The notes under the pieces are model-generated. The model searched no databases, had not been told where the DNA came from, and saw nothing but the letters and a program-made list of their open reading frames with translations. The position numbers and the translations under genes were made by a program. DNA of 64,000 nt from NCBI GenBank assembly GCA_016293495.1, contig JAEDED010000001.1, positions 1-64,000 of the forward strand, in the 5' to 3' direction. Positions 1 through 9,454 of this stretch are shown piece after piece (the stretch's first letter is position 1; each line of letters opens with the position of its first letter). This stretch comes from Treponema sp. Its GTDB lineage: Bacteria > Spirochaetota > Spirochaetia > Treponematales > Treponemataceae.

Positions 1-514
1 TATTGTTCAGTTCTATTTTGTCATCCAATGATGAAAGTATCTGCGCAATTTTTTGTTGTGTGGGAAGTGGAGGAAGAGTAAATTTATAATTACGCATTTG
101 AGCCAATGATACATTTTTTATTGTTGTACCTGTTGCGTTATTTTCTAAATAATCCCTAAAAAGTTTAGAGCTAACAATATATTTGATATAATTTTTGTCT
201 ATATCGTTTTTAACATTAAAATAACAAGCACTTTTTCCTAAAATTACCTTTTCATTATTATATGTTCCAACATTCCCTAATGTTCCATTGATAGAAACCA
301 ATATTGTTCTTTCTGTCAAATTTTTCTTATATTTTTGATACTCGACTTCATCGACTCTTTTTGTATCTGATTTTATGAGAATTTTTCCATCTATAAGATT
401 GTTTCCGTTTATGAATGCATATTCACCATTTTCTGAGTATTTAGGTGTTCCATGTAAACCGTCACCAAGCAAAGAGACACAATCTGCTAAAGTTACTTCT
501 TTCCAATCTTCCAT
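1..514 (-). CDS. hsdS: Type I restriction enzyme specificity subunit HsdS, partial (C-terminus beyond window)
   Basis: DNA-recognition subunit of a type I restriction-modification complex; its target recognition domains choose the methylated and cut sequence. Translating the minus strand from the ATG at 514 gives MEDWKEVTLADCVSLLGDG and, about 150 residues on, the conserved spacer-helix motif LPPLPTQQKIAQILSSLDDK typical of HsdS after the first recognition domain. The frame is open to the window edge, so only the first recognition domain and the start of the central conserved region are seen. An in-frame stop lies upstream and this is the only ATG, though a TTG start is possible. It lies downstream of hsdM on the same strand; hsdR is not in the window. 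Confidence 0.88.
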   Translation of the reverse strand, partial: MEDWKEVTLADCVSLLGDGLHGTPKYSENGEYAFINGNNLIDGKILIKSDTKRVDEVEYQKYKKNLTERTILVSINGTLGNVGTYNNEKVILGKSACYFNVKNDIDKNYIKYIVSSKLFRDYLENNATGTTIKNVSLAQMRNYKFTLPPLPTQQKIAQILSSLDDKIELNN

Positions 515-599
515 TATATATTCCAATTCTCCAATTTCTTTCTTAACATATTCCAAACTATGTTCACAACATCATCAGTTCATAAGATGCTGAATCAAA

Positions 600-810
600 T
601 TCAACAAACCACTAGATCCATTGATTTTGCGTTAGCAAAATCGAATCCGTGTGACACTTCTTCCACTTGCGAGCTACCGGGTTTTAGGGGCTGTGCCCCT
701 AGGCGAAGGGGTAGCGGAAAACCGCAGGTTTGTAGCGAGGGGATACGCAAGCCACGCGAGTGGCGAATTAAATAATTTCCTCTCATGCAAACGACCGAAG
801 GTCGTAAGGC
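600..810. repeat. GC-rich hairpin cluster between hsdM and hsdS
   Basis: The 312-bp gap between hsdM and hsdS has no convincing gene but contains a series of short perfect inverted repeats: TAGGGGC/GCCCCTA (685-701) inside GCTACC/GGTAGC (673-715), GCGG/CCGC (714-725), GCCAC/GTGGC (751-764) and ACGACC/GGTCGT (791-805). The stretch is far more GC-rich than its surroundings. It resembles a REP-like dispersed repeat inserted into the operon, or a set of RNA hairpins tuning hsdS expression. No transposase is present. The inserted-repeat reading is an inference; copy number in the genome would decide it. Confidence 0.55.
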
Positions 811-826
811 TTTCCCCTCCTAATGC

Positions 827-2350
827 CTAATTAATCTTCCACCCGATTCCTTCCAGATTTTTCTTTATCTGTTCTTCCAACTCGTGGCTCTTGGTAAACA
901 TCTGGCCAAGTTCACTGGTGAGGCGTTTCATTTTTTCGTCAAAGGGTTCGTCATCTTCCTGTTTTTCTTCTATGCCAACATAACGGCCTGGGGTAAGGAT
1001 GTAGTCCTGCTTGGCGATGTCTTCGGTTTTGACTGTGGCGCAGAAGCCTTTTACATCTTCCAGTGTTCCGTTCTGAAAAGCGGTGAAGGTGTCGGCAAGG
1101 CGGTTTATGTCTTCGTCGGTAAAGTCGCGGTGCTTGCGGTCTACCATGTGGCCCATGTTGCGGGCATCTATGAACAGTGTTTTTCCCGGCTGCTTTTTGT
1201 TGCGGCTGATGAACCACAAGGTTACTGGAATTGTTACGCTGTAAAAAAGCTGGGTTGGCATGGCAACAATTCCTTCTATTAAATCGGCTTCGATTATCTT
1301 TTTGCGGATTTCGCCTTCGCCGCTGGTCTGGGTGCTTAAGGCTCCGTTGGCAAGTACAAGGCCGATTTTCCCGTTTGGGGCTAAGTGATAGATCATGTGC
1401 TGGATCCATGCGTAGTTGGCGTTTCCGCTTGGTGGAAGTCCGTATACCCAGCGAGGGTCATTTGTAAGTTTGTCCTGTCCCCAGTTGCTTAAATTGAACG
1501 GTGGATTTGCCATGATGAAGTCGAACTTTTGTGTGGCGTGCAGGTCGTGAAAGAATGTGTCTTCCTGATGTTCGCCAAAGTTTGCATCGATTCCGCGGAT
1601 TGCCATATTCATCTTTGCCATTTTCCAGGTGTCGGCATTGGCTTCCTGTCCAAAGACTGAAATGTTGTTGCGGTTTCCTGCGTGTTCCTGAATGAACTTT
1701 ACTGACTGTACGAACATTCCCCCTGAACCGCAGCATGGGTCATAAACTCGTTTTCCTTCTGATGGTTTTAAGATGCTTACGATTGTTTTTACTACGCTGG
1801 CCGGTGTATAGAATTCGCCGCCTTTTACTCCTTCGTATGAGGCAAACTGTGCGATGCAGTATTCGTAGGTGCGACCAAGAAGATCCTTGCTGGCTTCTGT
1901 GTCGCTCATGTCCATGTTGGTAAAGATGTCGATTACATTTCCAAGGACTCGTTTGTCCAGGTCTGGATTTGCATAATTTTTGGGGAGGACACCTTTTAGG
2001 TTTCTATTGTCTTTTTCCAGGGCTATCATTGCCTGGTCTAATATGGTTCCGATTTCTGGTGTGTGGGCGGCTACAGCAATTTTTGACCAGCGGGAATCTT
2101 CGGGTACAAAGAAGATGTTTTCTGCTTCGTATTCGTCAGGGTCATTTTCAAAACCTTCGCCTTCTTCCACAAGTTCTGTGTATTTTTTTTCGAATGCAGC
2201 TGAAATATATTTTAAGAAGATTAATCCTGTAAAGATTTTTCTGTAATCTGCTGCGGGAATGTGTCCCCAAAGTTCGCAGGCTGCTTCCCAAATCTGCTGT
2301 TCAAAGCCAAGGGTTGCTGATGAAGATTTTGTGGATTTTGCTTTTGCCAT
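827..2350 (-). CDS. hsdM: Type I restriction-modification methyltransferase subunit HsdM
   Basis: N6-adenine methyltransferase subunit of a type I R-M complex; with HsdS it methylates host sites. The 508-residue protein has the N-terminal helical HsdM domain (from ATLGFEQQIWEAACELWGH), the SAM-binding motif DPCCGSGGMF and the catalytic NPPF motif within FDFIMANPPFNLSNWG. Length is normal for the family. The ATG at 2350 is chosen over an upstream in-frame ATG because GGAG lies 8 bases before it and homology starts near MAKAKS. A -10 element TATAAT preceded by TGC lies at 2381-2386 (minus strand). It precedes hsdS with a long, structured gap. Confidence 0.95.
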   Translation of the reverse strand: MAKAKSTKSSSATLGFEQQIWEAACELWGHIPAADYRKIFTGLIFLKYISAAFEKKYTELVEEGEGFENDPDEYEAENIFFVPEDSRWSKIAVAAHTPEIGTILDQAMIALEKDNRNLKGVLPKNYANPDLDKRVLGNVIDIFTNMDMSDTEASKDLLGRTYEYCIAQFASYEGVKGGEFYTPASVVKTIVSILKPSEGKRVYDPCCGSGGMFVQSVKFIQEHAGNRNNISVFGQEANADTWKMAKMNMAIRGIDANFGEHQEDTFFHDLHATQKFDFIMANPPFNLSNWGQDKLTNDPRWVYGLPPSGNANYAWIQHMIYHLAPNGKIGLVLANGALSTQTSGEGEIRKKIIEADLIEGIVAMPTQLFYSVTIPVTLWFISRNKKQPGKTLFIDARNMGHMVDRKHRDFTDEDINRLADTFTAFQNGTLEDVKGFCATVKTEDIAKQDYILTPGRYVGIEEKQEDDEPFDEKMKRLTSELGQMFTKSHELEEQIKKNLEGIGWKIN

Positions 2351-2380
2351 GAAATGATCTCCGTTTTTAATAATGATTCT

Positions 2381-2389
2381 ATTATAGCA
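2381..2389 (-). promoter_or_regulatory. Extended -10 promoter of hsdM
   Basis: Minus strand reads TGCTATAAT, an extended -10 element, about 30 bases upstream of the hsdM start. No good -35 is seen at the standard distance. Confidence 0.5.
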
Positions 2390-2471
2390 GAAATTTCCCA
2401 AATTTACACTTCTTTCCCCTGACCTTTGACCGTTCTTCATCTACAGACATATTTATCCACAGTTCCTCAAA

Positions 2472-2500
2472 TTACAAGTTATAAGTTACTTCCATATAAT
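2472..2500 (+). promoter_or_regulatory. Sigma-70-type promoter of glmS
   Basis: TTACAA (2472-2477), a 17-base spacer and TATAAT (2495-2500), about 100 bases before glmS. The resulting leader is AT-rich and shows no feature of a glmS ribozyme. Start point not verified. Confidence 0.55.
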
Positions 2501-2599
2501 ACGATTGTTATTGTATAAAACGATTAATTCAAATAAAATCTTCTATATATTTAATAAATCATTTATATTTTAAGTAATTAAAGCCCCGGAGGATCCATT

Positions 2600-4516
2600 A
2601 TGTGTGGAATCGTAGGTTACATCGGAAATAAAAACGCAGCTCCAGTTTTGATCAGAGCGCTCAAAAAACTTGAATACCGCGGATATGACTCCGCAGGAAT
2701 CGCAGTATATACTGGCGAAGACATTCTTGTTAAAAAAGCAAAAGGTGCTTTAAAAAATCTCGCAGAAAGAATTACAGGCGAAATCATACCATACAAACCG
2801 ACTGACAAAGAATTCGATGCTGCCGAAACTTCGCTCTTTAATAAAACAGGTGATTTTGTAAAAGGAACTTTGGGAATCGGACACACACGCTGGGCAACTC
2901 ACGGTGAACCAAGCGACACAAACTCGCATCCACATTCAAACACAGACGGATCTATTTCTATCGTTCACAACGGCATCATCGAAAACTATGCTGAACTTAA
3001 AGCAAAGCTCCAGGCAGAAGGATATGTTTTCCAGAGCCAGACAGATACAGAAGTTGCAGTCCAGCTTATCGATAAAACTTACAAAGAAGAAAAAGATATC
3101 TTCAAGGCAGTTTTGAAAGTTCTTCACCTTATTGAAGGTTCTTATGCACTCGGCGTTGTCTGCAAAGATTATCCGGACAGAATCATCTGTGCTCGCAAAG
3201 AAAGCCCTTTAATCATCGGTCTCGGTAAAGGTGAAAATTTTATCGCCTCAGATGTTCCTGCTATCCTTGAACATACTCGCGACGTATATTATCTCGGCGA
3301 AAAAGAAGTTGCTGTTTTGTACACAGACCATGTTGATATGTTCAACTTTGAAGGCGAAAAAGTAATTAAAGAAGCAAAGCATGTTGAATGGGATATGGAT
3401 GCTGCAGAAAAAGGCGGTTACCCACACTTCATGATTAAAGAAATTCATGAACAGCCAAAAGGTCTTACAGACACAATGCGTCCTAGAATCGTTAAAGACA
3501 ATTCCGGTAAACCAACAGATGTTTATTTTGAAGAAAACAAAATGGACGAAGCCTGGAAGAAAGCAAGCCGCGTTGTAATTACTGCATGTGGAACTGCATA
3601 TCACTCAGGTGTTGTTGCAAAATACGCATTCGAAAAAATTGCCCGCATGAAAGTAGACGTTGATATTGCTTCAGAATTCCGTTACAGAAATCCTATTCTT
3701 GATAAAGACGACATATTTATCGTAGTTTCTCAGTCGGGTGAAACTGCTGATACACTCAGTGCTCTCCGCCTTGCTAAACAGAACGGCCTTAAAGTAGTTG
3801 CAATTACTAACGTAGTAGGATCAACTGTAAGCCGTGAAGCAGACGATGTAATTTACACTCTTGCCGGACCAGAAATTGCAGTAGCATCAACAAAGGCTTA
3901 CACAACTCAGGTTCTCTGTATGTACCTTCTTGCCATCAAAGCCGGAAAACTTCGCGGCACTCTTTCTGATGAAGAAGCTTCTAAACTTCTTGCAGAACTT
4001 GAAACAATTCCTACTAAAGTACAGCAGATTCTCGACGGAAAAGATGTTATCCAGAAGTTCGCTTCTACACAGTTTAACAAAGACAAGATTTTCTATATCG
4101 GTCGTCAGTTTGACAGCGCAACTTCACTTGAATCAGCACTCAAGCTTAAAGAAGTTTCTTACATGCATTCAGAAGCATTTGCAGCCGGTGAATTAAAGCA
4201 CGGTCCTATCGCATTGATCGACGACAGGACACTTGTTGTAGCAATCGCTTCAGAACCATCACTTTATGACAAAATCGGTTCAAACATGGTAGAAGTAAAA
4301 TCACGCGGTGCATCTGTTCTTGTAATTACACAGGATTCTGGAGATGCATTCAAAGGTAAGGCCGACGAAATCTTCCAGTTGCCTGAATGTTCTTCTACTC
4401 TTGCAAGCTTGCTTACAGTAATTCCTGCACAGCTCTTTGCTTACTACTGTTCAATCCTTAAAGGAATTGATCCTGACAAGCCAAAGAATCTTGCAAAATC
4501 AGTTACAGTAGAATAA
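2600..4516 (+). CDS. glmS: Glutamine--fructose-6-phosphate aminotransferase (isomerizing) GlmS
   Basis: Cytoplasmic enzyme making glucosamine-6-phosphate from fructose-6-phosphate and glutamine, the first committed step to peptidoglycan amino sugars. The N-terminal Cys after Met (MCGIVGYIGNKNAA) is the glutamine-hydrolysing nucleophile; GHTRWATHGEPS and HNGIIENY are class-II amidotransferase motifs. Two SIS domains follow, with SQSGETADT in the first and the C-terminal motif ending LAKSVTVE. At 638 residues it is about 30 longer than typical GlmS, from an insertion near residues 50-90. The start follows a strong GGAGGATC site. A terminator follows immediately, so it is probably monocistronic. 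Confidence 0.97.
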   Translation: MCGIVGYIGNKNAAPVLIRALKKLEYRGYDSAGIAVYTGEDILVKKAKGALKNLAERITGEIIPYKPTDKEFDAAETSLFNKTGDFVKGTLGIGHTRWATHGEPSDTNSHPHSNTDGSISIVHNGIIENYAELKAKLQAEGYVFQSQTDTEVAVQLIDKTYKEEKDIFKAVLKVLHLIEGSYALGVVCKDYPDRIICARKESPLIIGLGKGENFIASDVPAILEHTRDVYYLGEKEVAVLYTDHVDMFNFEGEKVIKEAKHVEWDMDAAEKGGYPHFMIKEIHEQPKGLTDTMRPRIVKDNSGKPTDVYFEENKMDEAWKKASRVVITACGTAYHSGVVAKYAFEKIARMKVDVDIASEFRYRNPILDKDDIFIVVSQSGETADTLSALRLAKQNGLKVVAITNVVGSTVSREADDVIYTLAGPEIAVASTKAYTTQVLCMYLLAIKAGKLRGTLSDEEASKLLAELETIPTKVQQILDGKDVIQKFASTQFNKDKIFYIGRQFDSATSLESALKLKEVSYMHSEAFAAGELKHGPIALIDDRTLVVAIASEPSLYDKIGSNMVEVKSRGASVLVITQDSGDAFKGKADEIFQLPECSSTLASLLTVIPAQLFAYYCSILKGIDPDKPKNLAKSVTVE

Positions 4517-4521
4517 AAAAA

Positions 4522-4569
4522 ACGGGAACTTTACGAAGCTGAATACTTCAAAAAGTTCCCGTTTTTTTT
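4522..4569 (+). terminator. Intrinsic terminator after glmS
   Basis: Inverted repeat ACGGGAACTTT / AAAGTTCCCGT around a 19-base loop followed by eight T. An A-run on the left lets it also serve the convergent gene at 4612-5079. Confidence 0.9.
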
Positions 4570-4611
4570 CAGATAAAATTTAACTGCAATTAATTTTATC
4601 TGCAGATTAAA

Positions 4612-5079
4612 CTAGAATTTGATTGAGCTGTAGATTTTCTTGAATGTATCAAGGTATTTAGCAAAAAGAGCATCTGTTGTTCCGAAAGTTGTAATATATG
4701 CTGTTTTTCCTTTTATCTGAACATACTGAATTTCTCTGATAGCGACGCCCTGAATTGTCATATCAAAAATATGATAATCGTTTCCTTCTTCAATCATTTC
4801 GATTTCGTATGATGATTCGAGAAGGCTTTTTGTTGCATTAAGATATTCTTTTGGTGTCATTTTTGATGGAAGCTTTTCAACGACAAGGTTTCCGTTAGCC
4901 ATATAATCTGGAGAAACAATCATCCATTTGATAACACCATCTCCATTCTGAGTAACCCAGTCAGATGGAATTGATAATTCATATCCATTAATTTTTGTTT
5001 TCTTAAATTCGCTCTGAGAAAAAGCGAGACAAGCCATTGCAAACAATACTGTTACGAACGCAGCAAGTTTTTTATTCAT
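4612..5079 (-). CDS. Secreted protein of unknown function (PsbP/DUF1795-like)
   Basis: 155 residues with a clear signal peptide (MNKKLAAFVTVLFAMACLAFS, likely cut before Q22; no lipobox Cys at the site). The mature part, INGYELSIPSDW then a small alpha/beta domain ending in a helix (AKYLDTFKKIYSSIKF), resembles the PsbP/DUF1795 fold found in many exported bacterial proteins that lack a firm function. It probably acts in the periplasm. It is convergent with glmS and divergent from the small membrane protein at 5307. The function is unknown and the fold assignment is by pattern only. Confidence 0.7.
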   Translation of the reverse strand: MNKKLAAFVTVLFAMACLAFSQSEFKKTKINGYELSIPSDWVTQNGDGVIKWMIVSPDYMANGNLVVEKLPSKMTPKEYLNATKSLLESSYEIEMIEEGNDYHIFDMTIQGVAIREIQYVQIKGKTAYITTFGTTDALFAKYLDTFKKIYSSIKF

Positions 5080-5256
5080 ATTTTACCTCCATAATTGAAG
5101 CAGCTTTCGGACCACTTTATTATTAAATTTATTCTACTTTATATAAGCAATGAATTTCAACATTTTAACGAGCAATATTAATTTATCCTTTTGTTTCTAT
5201 TGACAATAAAATAAGACGGTGGAATTCTTATTGGAATCGTAAGCTACAAAATGATG

Positions 5257-5285
5257 TTGAGTTAACGTTCAATCTGCTTTATAAT
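5257..5285 (+). promoter_or_regulatory. Sigma-70-type promoter of the 5307 gene
   Basis: TTGAGT (5257-5262), 17-base spacer, TATAAT (5280-5285). The predicted start point falls near 5292, so the in-frame ATG at 5292 would be at the very 5' end; this supports the ATG at 5307. Confidence 0.6.
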
Positions 5286-5306
5286 TTTTTAATGTGTGGA
5301 GGAACA

Positions 5307-5624
5307 ATGACAACAAAAGATCAGGAATTTTTTAAAGCAGTACGCTTTACTTCTTTATTTCTTGCTGCCCTTGCAGTTATTACATGGCTTGTATGTGCCG
5401 TAATAATCCATAACTTCAAAGATTCAAATGCATCTGCTTATGCACAAAGATATGAGCGTCTTAATGTTCCACAGAAGGCAATCTGCACCGGACTTGAAGC
5501 AACAGGCTCAGTCGAAAAATCTGTCGGAAGTGCAATCGGCGGTGCATTCAGCAGCAAACGCAAAAAGAGCGATTCGTTCATTCTTGATGCGATTTCGAAC
5601 AATCATAAATCACCTTCCAAATAG
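5307..5624 (+). CDS. Small single-pass membrane protein, unknown function
   Basis: 105 residues: a short cytoplasmic head (MTTKDQEFFKAVRFTS), one transmembrane helix (about residues 15-37, LFLAALAVITWLVCAVII) and a mostly polar tail with a Gly/Ser-rich stretch (VGSAIGGAFSSKRKK). The ATG at 5307 is chosen because GGAGGAAC sits just before it, whereas the ATG at 5292 is almost at the predicted transcription start. It has its own promoter and is convergent with nadE. No family is recognised; it is likely lineage-specific. Confidence 0.6.
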   Translation: MTTKDQEFFKAVRFTSLFLAALAVITWLVCAVIIHNFKDSNASAYAQRYERLNVPQKAICTGLEATGSVEKSVGSAIGGAFSSKRKKSDSFILDAISNNHKSPSK

Positions 5625-5652
5625 GTAATAAAAAATTCTTTACAGAAAATTT

Positions 5653-7602
5653 TTAGTTCAAACTTTCAAGCTCTTCATTCCATGCACTGCACATTGCATC
5701 ACTCGGCATACGCCAGTCACCTCTTGGCGACAGATTGATTGTACCAACTTTAGCACCATCAGGCATGCAACTTCTCTTGAACTGCTGAGTAAAGAAACGG
5801 CGGTAGAAAGTTTTAAGCCATTTAAGGATTACATCTTTTCCGTAAGGAAGATTTGCATTCTGCGCAAGGAAGTAAATCTTTGCCGGACTGAATCCGAATC
5901 TCAAAAGGTAATACAGATAGAAGTCATGAAGCTCGTAAGGACCAACAAGATCTTCTGTTACCTGAGAAATTACTCCGTCCTTTGGCGGAAGCAGCTCAGG
6001 TGAAACTGGTGTATCAAGAATATCTTTCAATACAGATGCAAACTGACCTTTCTTTGCATCTTCAGAATCTTCTGCAAACCACTGAACAAGGTAACGGACA
6101 AGTGTTTTAGGAATCGAAGAGTTAACGCCATACATCGACATGTGGTCACCATTGTAAGTACACCAGCCGAGTGCAAGTTCAGACAAATCACCAGTACCGA
6201 TTACAATACCGTTTGTTTTGTTTGCGTAATCCATCAGCACCTGAGTACGTTCACGGGCCTGGCAGTTTTCGTATGTAACATCATGAACTGATTCGTCGTG
6301 TCCTAAATCTGCAAAGTGCTGGCGAACAGCATCTGCAATTCGAACTTCTTTTAAAGTTGCACCACATTCTTTTGCAAGCTGACACGCGTTGTTATAAGTT
6401 CTGTCAGTTGTTCCAAAACATGGCATTGTAATCGCTCTCACTTTGCTGCGTTCAATGCCGCAAAGGTCGAAGGCACGGCATGTAATCAAAAGGGCCAGAG
6501 TTGAATCTAGTCCGCCAGAAAGTCCGATCACAGCCGACTGGCAGTTAATGTGACGAAGACGTTTTGCAAGGCCCTGTGCCTGAAGTGTAATTACTTCAAG
6601 ACAGCGCTGTGTACGTTTTTCTTTATCAGAAGGAACGAACGGATGCGGATCAACATATCTTGTAAAATCTCCGCCGGCTTTTTCGAGATTCAGATTAATC
6701 TGAACGACAACATAATTTGAATTGAAAGTATTATTGTTGGCAGAAAAACCAAAACTTGTAGTGCGGCGGCGTTCCTGACAGAGACGCTCTACATCAATGT
6801 CGGCGTAAATTGTTTCACTTGAAAAAAGGGAACTTTCGGCAAGCAGTGAACCGTTTTCAGAAATCAGATTGTGTCCTGCAAAAACCATGTCCTGTGTTGA
6901 TTCGTCGAGGCCGGCATTTGCGTAAAGGTAAGCACAAAGCGATCTTGCCGAGTGTGATTTTACAAGCGAGCGGCGGTAATCAGCTTTACCGATAATTTCG
7001 TTTCCGCCTGAAAGGTTTGCAATGATTACAGCGCCTGCAAGTATATGTCTGCTTGAAGGTGGAACAGGAACCCAAAGGTCTTCGCAAAGTTCACAGCCGA
7101 TAGTAACCTGCGGGTTTTCTTCGTCCTGGATTAAAATGTCTGTACCAAAAGGAACTTCGGTAAAGCCTGCAAAATCAATGAACTGAGTGTCCATGTTCTG
7201 CTGGAACGGAGTAAAGTGACGGCGCTCGTAAAATTCACCGTAAGTAGGAAGATATGATTTTGCGATTAATGCCAAAAGTTCACCGTGATAAATTACAGCG
7301 GCGCAGTTGTAAATTCCTTCTGCACGAGGAACTGGAAGCCCCGTAAAAATTACTGAATCAAGCTTTGAGGTTTCTGCAATAATTTGCTTTAACTGAGCTT
7401 CTGCCGCAATCTGCAAGGTACGCTGAAAAAACAAATCGCCGCAAGTATAACCTGTAATGCTCAACTCAGGAAATACGATGACAGAAGCGCCGTTCTTCGA
7501 AGCTTCCTTTGCAACGGTAATAATCTGTTCCGCGTTGAATTTACAGTCTGCAACTTTTAATCTTGGACTTGCACATGCTGTTTTGACAAAACCATATTTC
7601 AT
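5653..7602 (-). CDS. nadE: Glutamine-dependent NAD+ synthetase
   Basis: Final step of NAD synthesis: amidates nicotinic acid adenine dinucleotide with ammonia tunnelled from glutamine. At 649 residues it has the two-domain layout. The N-terminal nitrilase-type glutaminase shows VVFPELSITGYTC (catalytic Glu), a Lys region near SYLPTYGEFYE and GCELCEDLWVP (nucleophile Cys). The C-terminal adenylating domain has the P-loop GLSGGLDSTLAL. The amidase domain means glutamine rather than free ammonia is the nitrogen source. It starts at ATG 7602 and is convergent with the small membrane protein. Confidence 0.96.
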   Translation of the reverse strand: MKYGFVKTACASPRLKVADCKFNAEQIITVAKEASKNGASVIVFPELSITGYTCGDLFFQRTLQIAAEAQLKQIIAETSKLDSVIFTGLPVPRAEGIYNCAAVIYHGELLALIAKSYLPTYGEFYERRHFTPFQQNMDTQFIDFAGFTEVPFGTDILIQDEENPQVTIGCELCEDLWVPVPPSSRHILAGAVIIANLSGGNEIIGKADYRRSLVKSHSARSLCAYLYANAGLDESTQDMVFAGHNLISENGSLLAESSLFSSETIYADIDVERLCQERRRTTSFGFSANNNTFNSNYVVVQINLNLEKAGGDFTRYVDPHPFVPSDKEKRTQRCLEVITLQAQGLAKRLRHINCQSAVIGLSGGLDSTLALLITCRAFDLCGIERSKVRAITMPCFGTTDRTYNNACQLAKECGATLKEVRIADAVRQHFADLGHDESVHDVTYENCQARERTQVLMDYANKTNGIVIGTGDLSELALGWCTYNGDHMSMYGVNSSIPKTLVRYLVQWFAEDSEDAKKGQFASVLKDILDTPVSPELLPPKDGVISQVTEDLVGPYELHDFYLYYLLRFGFSPAKIYFLAQNANLPYGKDVILKWLKTFYRRFFTQQFKRSCMPDGAKVGTINLSPRGDWRMPSDAMCSAWNEELESLN

Positions 7603-7702
7603 AAATCAAGCTTCCTATCTGTCCCTTTTACAGGGAATTTTTAAGTTCCTTGCTTTTTATTATATATCACATTGAGAATAATAACTATTAGTGAATCTGG
7701 AT

Positions 7703-7742
7703 AAAAAAAACCTCCAGACATTTTCGTAAGTCTGGAGGTTTA
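7703..7742 (-). terminator. Intrinsic terminator of the DUF975-like gene
   Basis: Perfect stem AACCTCCAGAC/GTCTGGAGGTT with a 10-base loop. On the minus strand it is followed by eight T, so it terminates the gene at 7763-9358. Confidence 0.88.
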
Positions 7743-7762
7743 TAATCTCTTTCTATTTTATA

Positions 7763-9358
7763 TTATTTATTGATATGAGCATTTTCTCTATAGAAAATAC
7801 TCATACATAAAATATTGAATGGTATCATTACTACTTCAAGAGCAATAGCAATTACCGAACCAATAAATGTTCCACTGCTGACAGCAATTATCGCGAAAAT
7901 GATTGCAACAATATTAATCAAGGCAACTACCAAAAGTGTTTTCAGGTAATCTGTTTTAACATTCTGCATCAACCTCTTTGCTTTATCTATAGCCTCTTTA
8001 GAACTTAAATGAGGTTCTTCTGCCATAACGTATGGTACGATGTCATAGTGCATTGTAAACCAATATACTGCAATATAAATTATTAGATCTACAATAATAA
8101 CAGCTGAATCAATATCATAAATACCCAAAAGAATACATTTATATACAACAACGTAAACTATTACATACAAAATACTTGTTAAAACAACTCGCTTTGCAAT
8201 AAATGAAAAGTTTGAAGTTATTTTAGAGAAACCTGAGAACAAATCTGCAAATCTGGCTTTTTTTCCAGTAACTTCGTTCATATAGAATGCTGACAGACCG
8301 ACAACTAATGGACTGATTATAAATGATGGCAATATACAACCAACTGTTATATAGATAAGAGTTTTGATAGCAGTTTCTCCAGCACCCAATTCTGGATTAT
8401 TTATCAAATTACCTAAACCTGTTGAACAGAAAATACATAATAGTGCAACTGCAACCATCAATACACCAGATACAAAATAGCCGGCATAAAGTTTTATGTA
8501 ACTCTTCTTCATTGAAACTGCTTTCTTAACAATCGAAAAAGCCTCTCCAAATGTTTTCTTTACCCACATAGGGAATTTTACATACTCTTTTTTATCCAGT
8601 TCAGATATCTGATCATAGAATTTTGCCTTTGAAATTTGCAGTACAGGAGTCACATATAAAACGTCATAAAGCAATACGCCGATACAACTAAGTAATTCAA
8701 TGACAATTATTGCAATTGCAACAAATCCTCCATCCGCTTTGAAAAGAAACAGAGAGATTCCAGCTACCATCTGAATCACAACAGTCACAACTTCGATAAG
8801 TAATACAATACCCCAAACTTTACATTTTGCACTGATGATAAGACCTAATAATTCTTTTTTGTGTCCCCTCATCAATTTTCTTGATTCCCTAAGAGCTTCA
8901 ACAGCACTCATCTCAGGATGATCCTGAATGATATACCATACCATTGAATAACTGAAGAAGAGAATAAATCCTGGAACAATCAGTATAGATCCAAATAAAA
9001 CAGCCAAACCACCTAAAATAAAAGCACCTAAAGATGTTCCAAATTTATTAAATCCAGAAAAAGTTTCTGTGCAGGAAACATCTTCTCCACGAGCAATTTT
9101 TAAATTGAATGAAGAAAAACCACACATAAGTGCACCTGCAACAAGAATCCCACCAATTACCGTAACCCCTGCAATTACAGATAAAATAGAAATTACTAAA
9201 CTGGCAACAAAATATAAACCTATTTTACCCTTAATTTTTTCTTTTGCATGATCCCTTGAACTATGCACATCCGTTGTGGGAATAAAATCTGTAACAACCC
9301 CCAGCCATATTAAAAATAGCGCTGTCAATGGTAATGTTACCAATAAACTAGAACTCAT
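7763..9358 (-). CDS. DUF975-like polytopic membrane protein with two repeated halves
   Basis: 531 residues, strongly hydrophobic with roughly 10-12 membrane segments. The first half carries a motif typical of DUF975-type proteins, EALRESRKLMRGHKKELLGL (about residues 160-180), just after a membrane pair containing PGFILFFSYSMVWYI. The second half carries a related motif, KEAIDKAKRLMQN (about residue 475), after YDIVPYVMAEEP. This indicates internal duplication. Function is unknown; families like this are thought to be inner-membrane proteins. The start follows AGAGGAG. It is divergent from the XRE regulator at 9455, which could control it. Confidence 0.7.
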   Translation of the reverse strand: MSSSLLVTLPLTALFLIWLGVVTDFIPTTDVHSSRDHAKEKIKGKIGLYFVASLVISILSVIAGVTVIGGILVAGALMCGFSSFNLKIARGEDVSCTETFSGFNKFGTSLGAFILGGLAVLFGSILIVPGFILFFSYSMVWYIIQDHPEMSAVEALRESRKLMRGHKKELLGLIISAKCKVWGIVLLIEVVTVVIQMVAGISLFLFKADGGFVAIAIIVIELLSCIGVLLYDVLYVTPVLQISKAKFYDQISELDKKEYVKFPMWVKKTFGEAFSIVKKAVSMKKSYIKLYAGYFVSGVLMVAVALLCIFCSTGLGNLINNPELGAGETAIKTLIYITVGCILPSFIISPLVVGLSAFYMNEVTGKKARFADLFSGFSKITSNFSFIAKRVVLTSILYVIVYVVVYKCILLGIYDIDSAVIIVDLIIYIAVYWFTMHYDIVPYVMAEEPHLSSKEAIDKAKRLMQNVKTDYLKTLLVVALINIVAIIFAIIAVSSGTFIGSVIAIALEVVMIPFNILCMSIFYRENAHINK

Positions 9359-9421
9359 AAGTACTCCTCTTACTAGCCATTTGCTAATAAATAATAGTTA
9401 TTTTATAGCAATAAGTTCATT

Positions 9422-9450
9422 TTGTCAAAAAAAATTAGCATTTAGTATAT
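9422..9450 (+). promoter_or_regulatory. Promoter giving a leaderless XRE mRNA
   Basis: TTGTCA (9422-9427), 17-base spacer, GTATAT (9445-9450). The expected transcription start is at or within a few bases of the ATG at 9455, and no Shine-Dalgarno is visible, so the mRNA is probably leaderless. Confidence 0.5.
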
Positions 9451-9454
9451 AAAA

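Noticed and set aside
560..786. Small frames on both strands in the hsdM-hsdS gap
   Set aside because: They span the hairpin repeats, have odd composition and no ribosome site.
2501..2599. glmS ribozyme
   Set aside because: The leader is short and very AT-rich, and none of the ribozyme core pattern is visible.
5625..5652. Terminator between the 5307 gene and nadE
   Set aside because: AAAAATTCT/AGAAATTTTT is weak and AT-only; not convincing.
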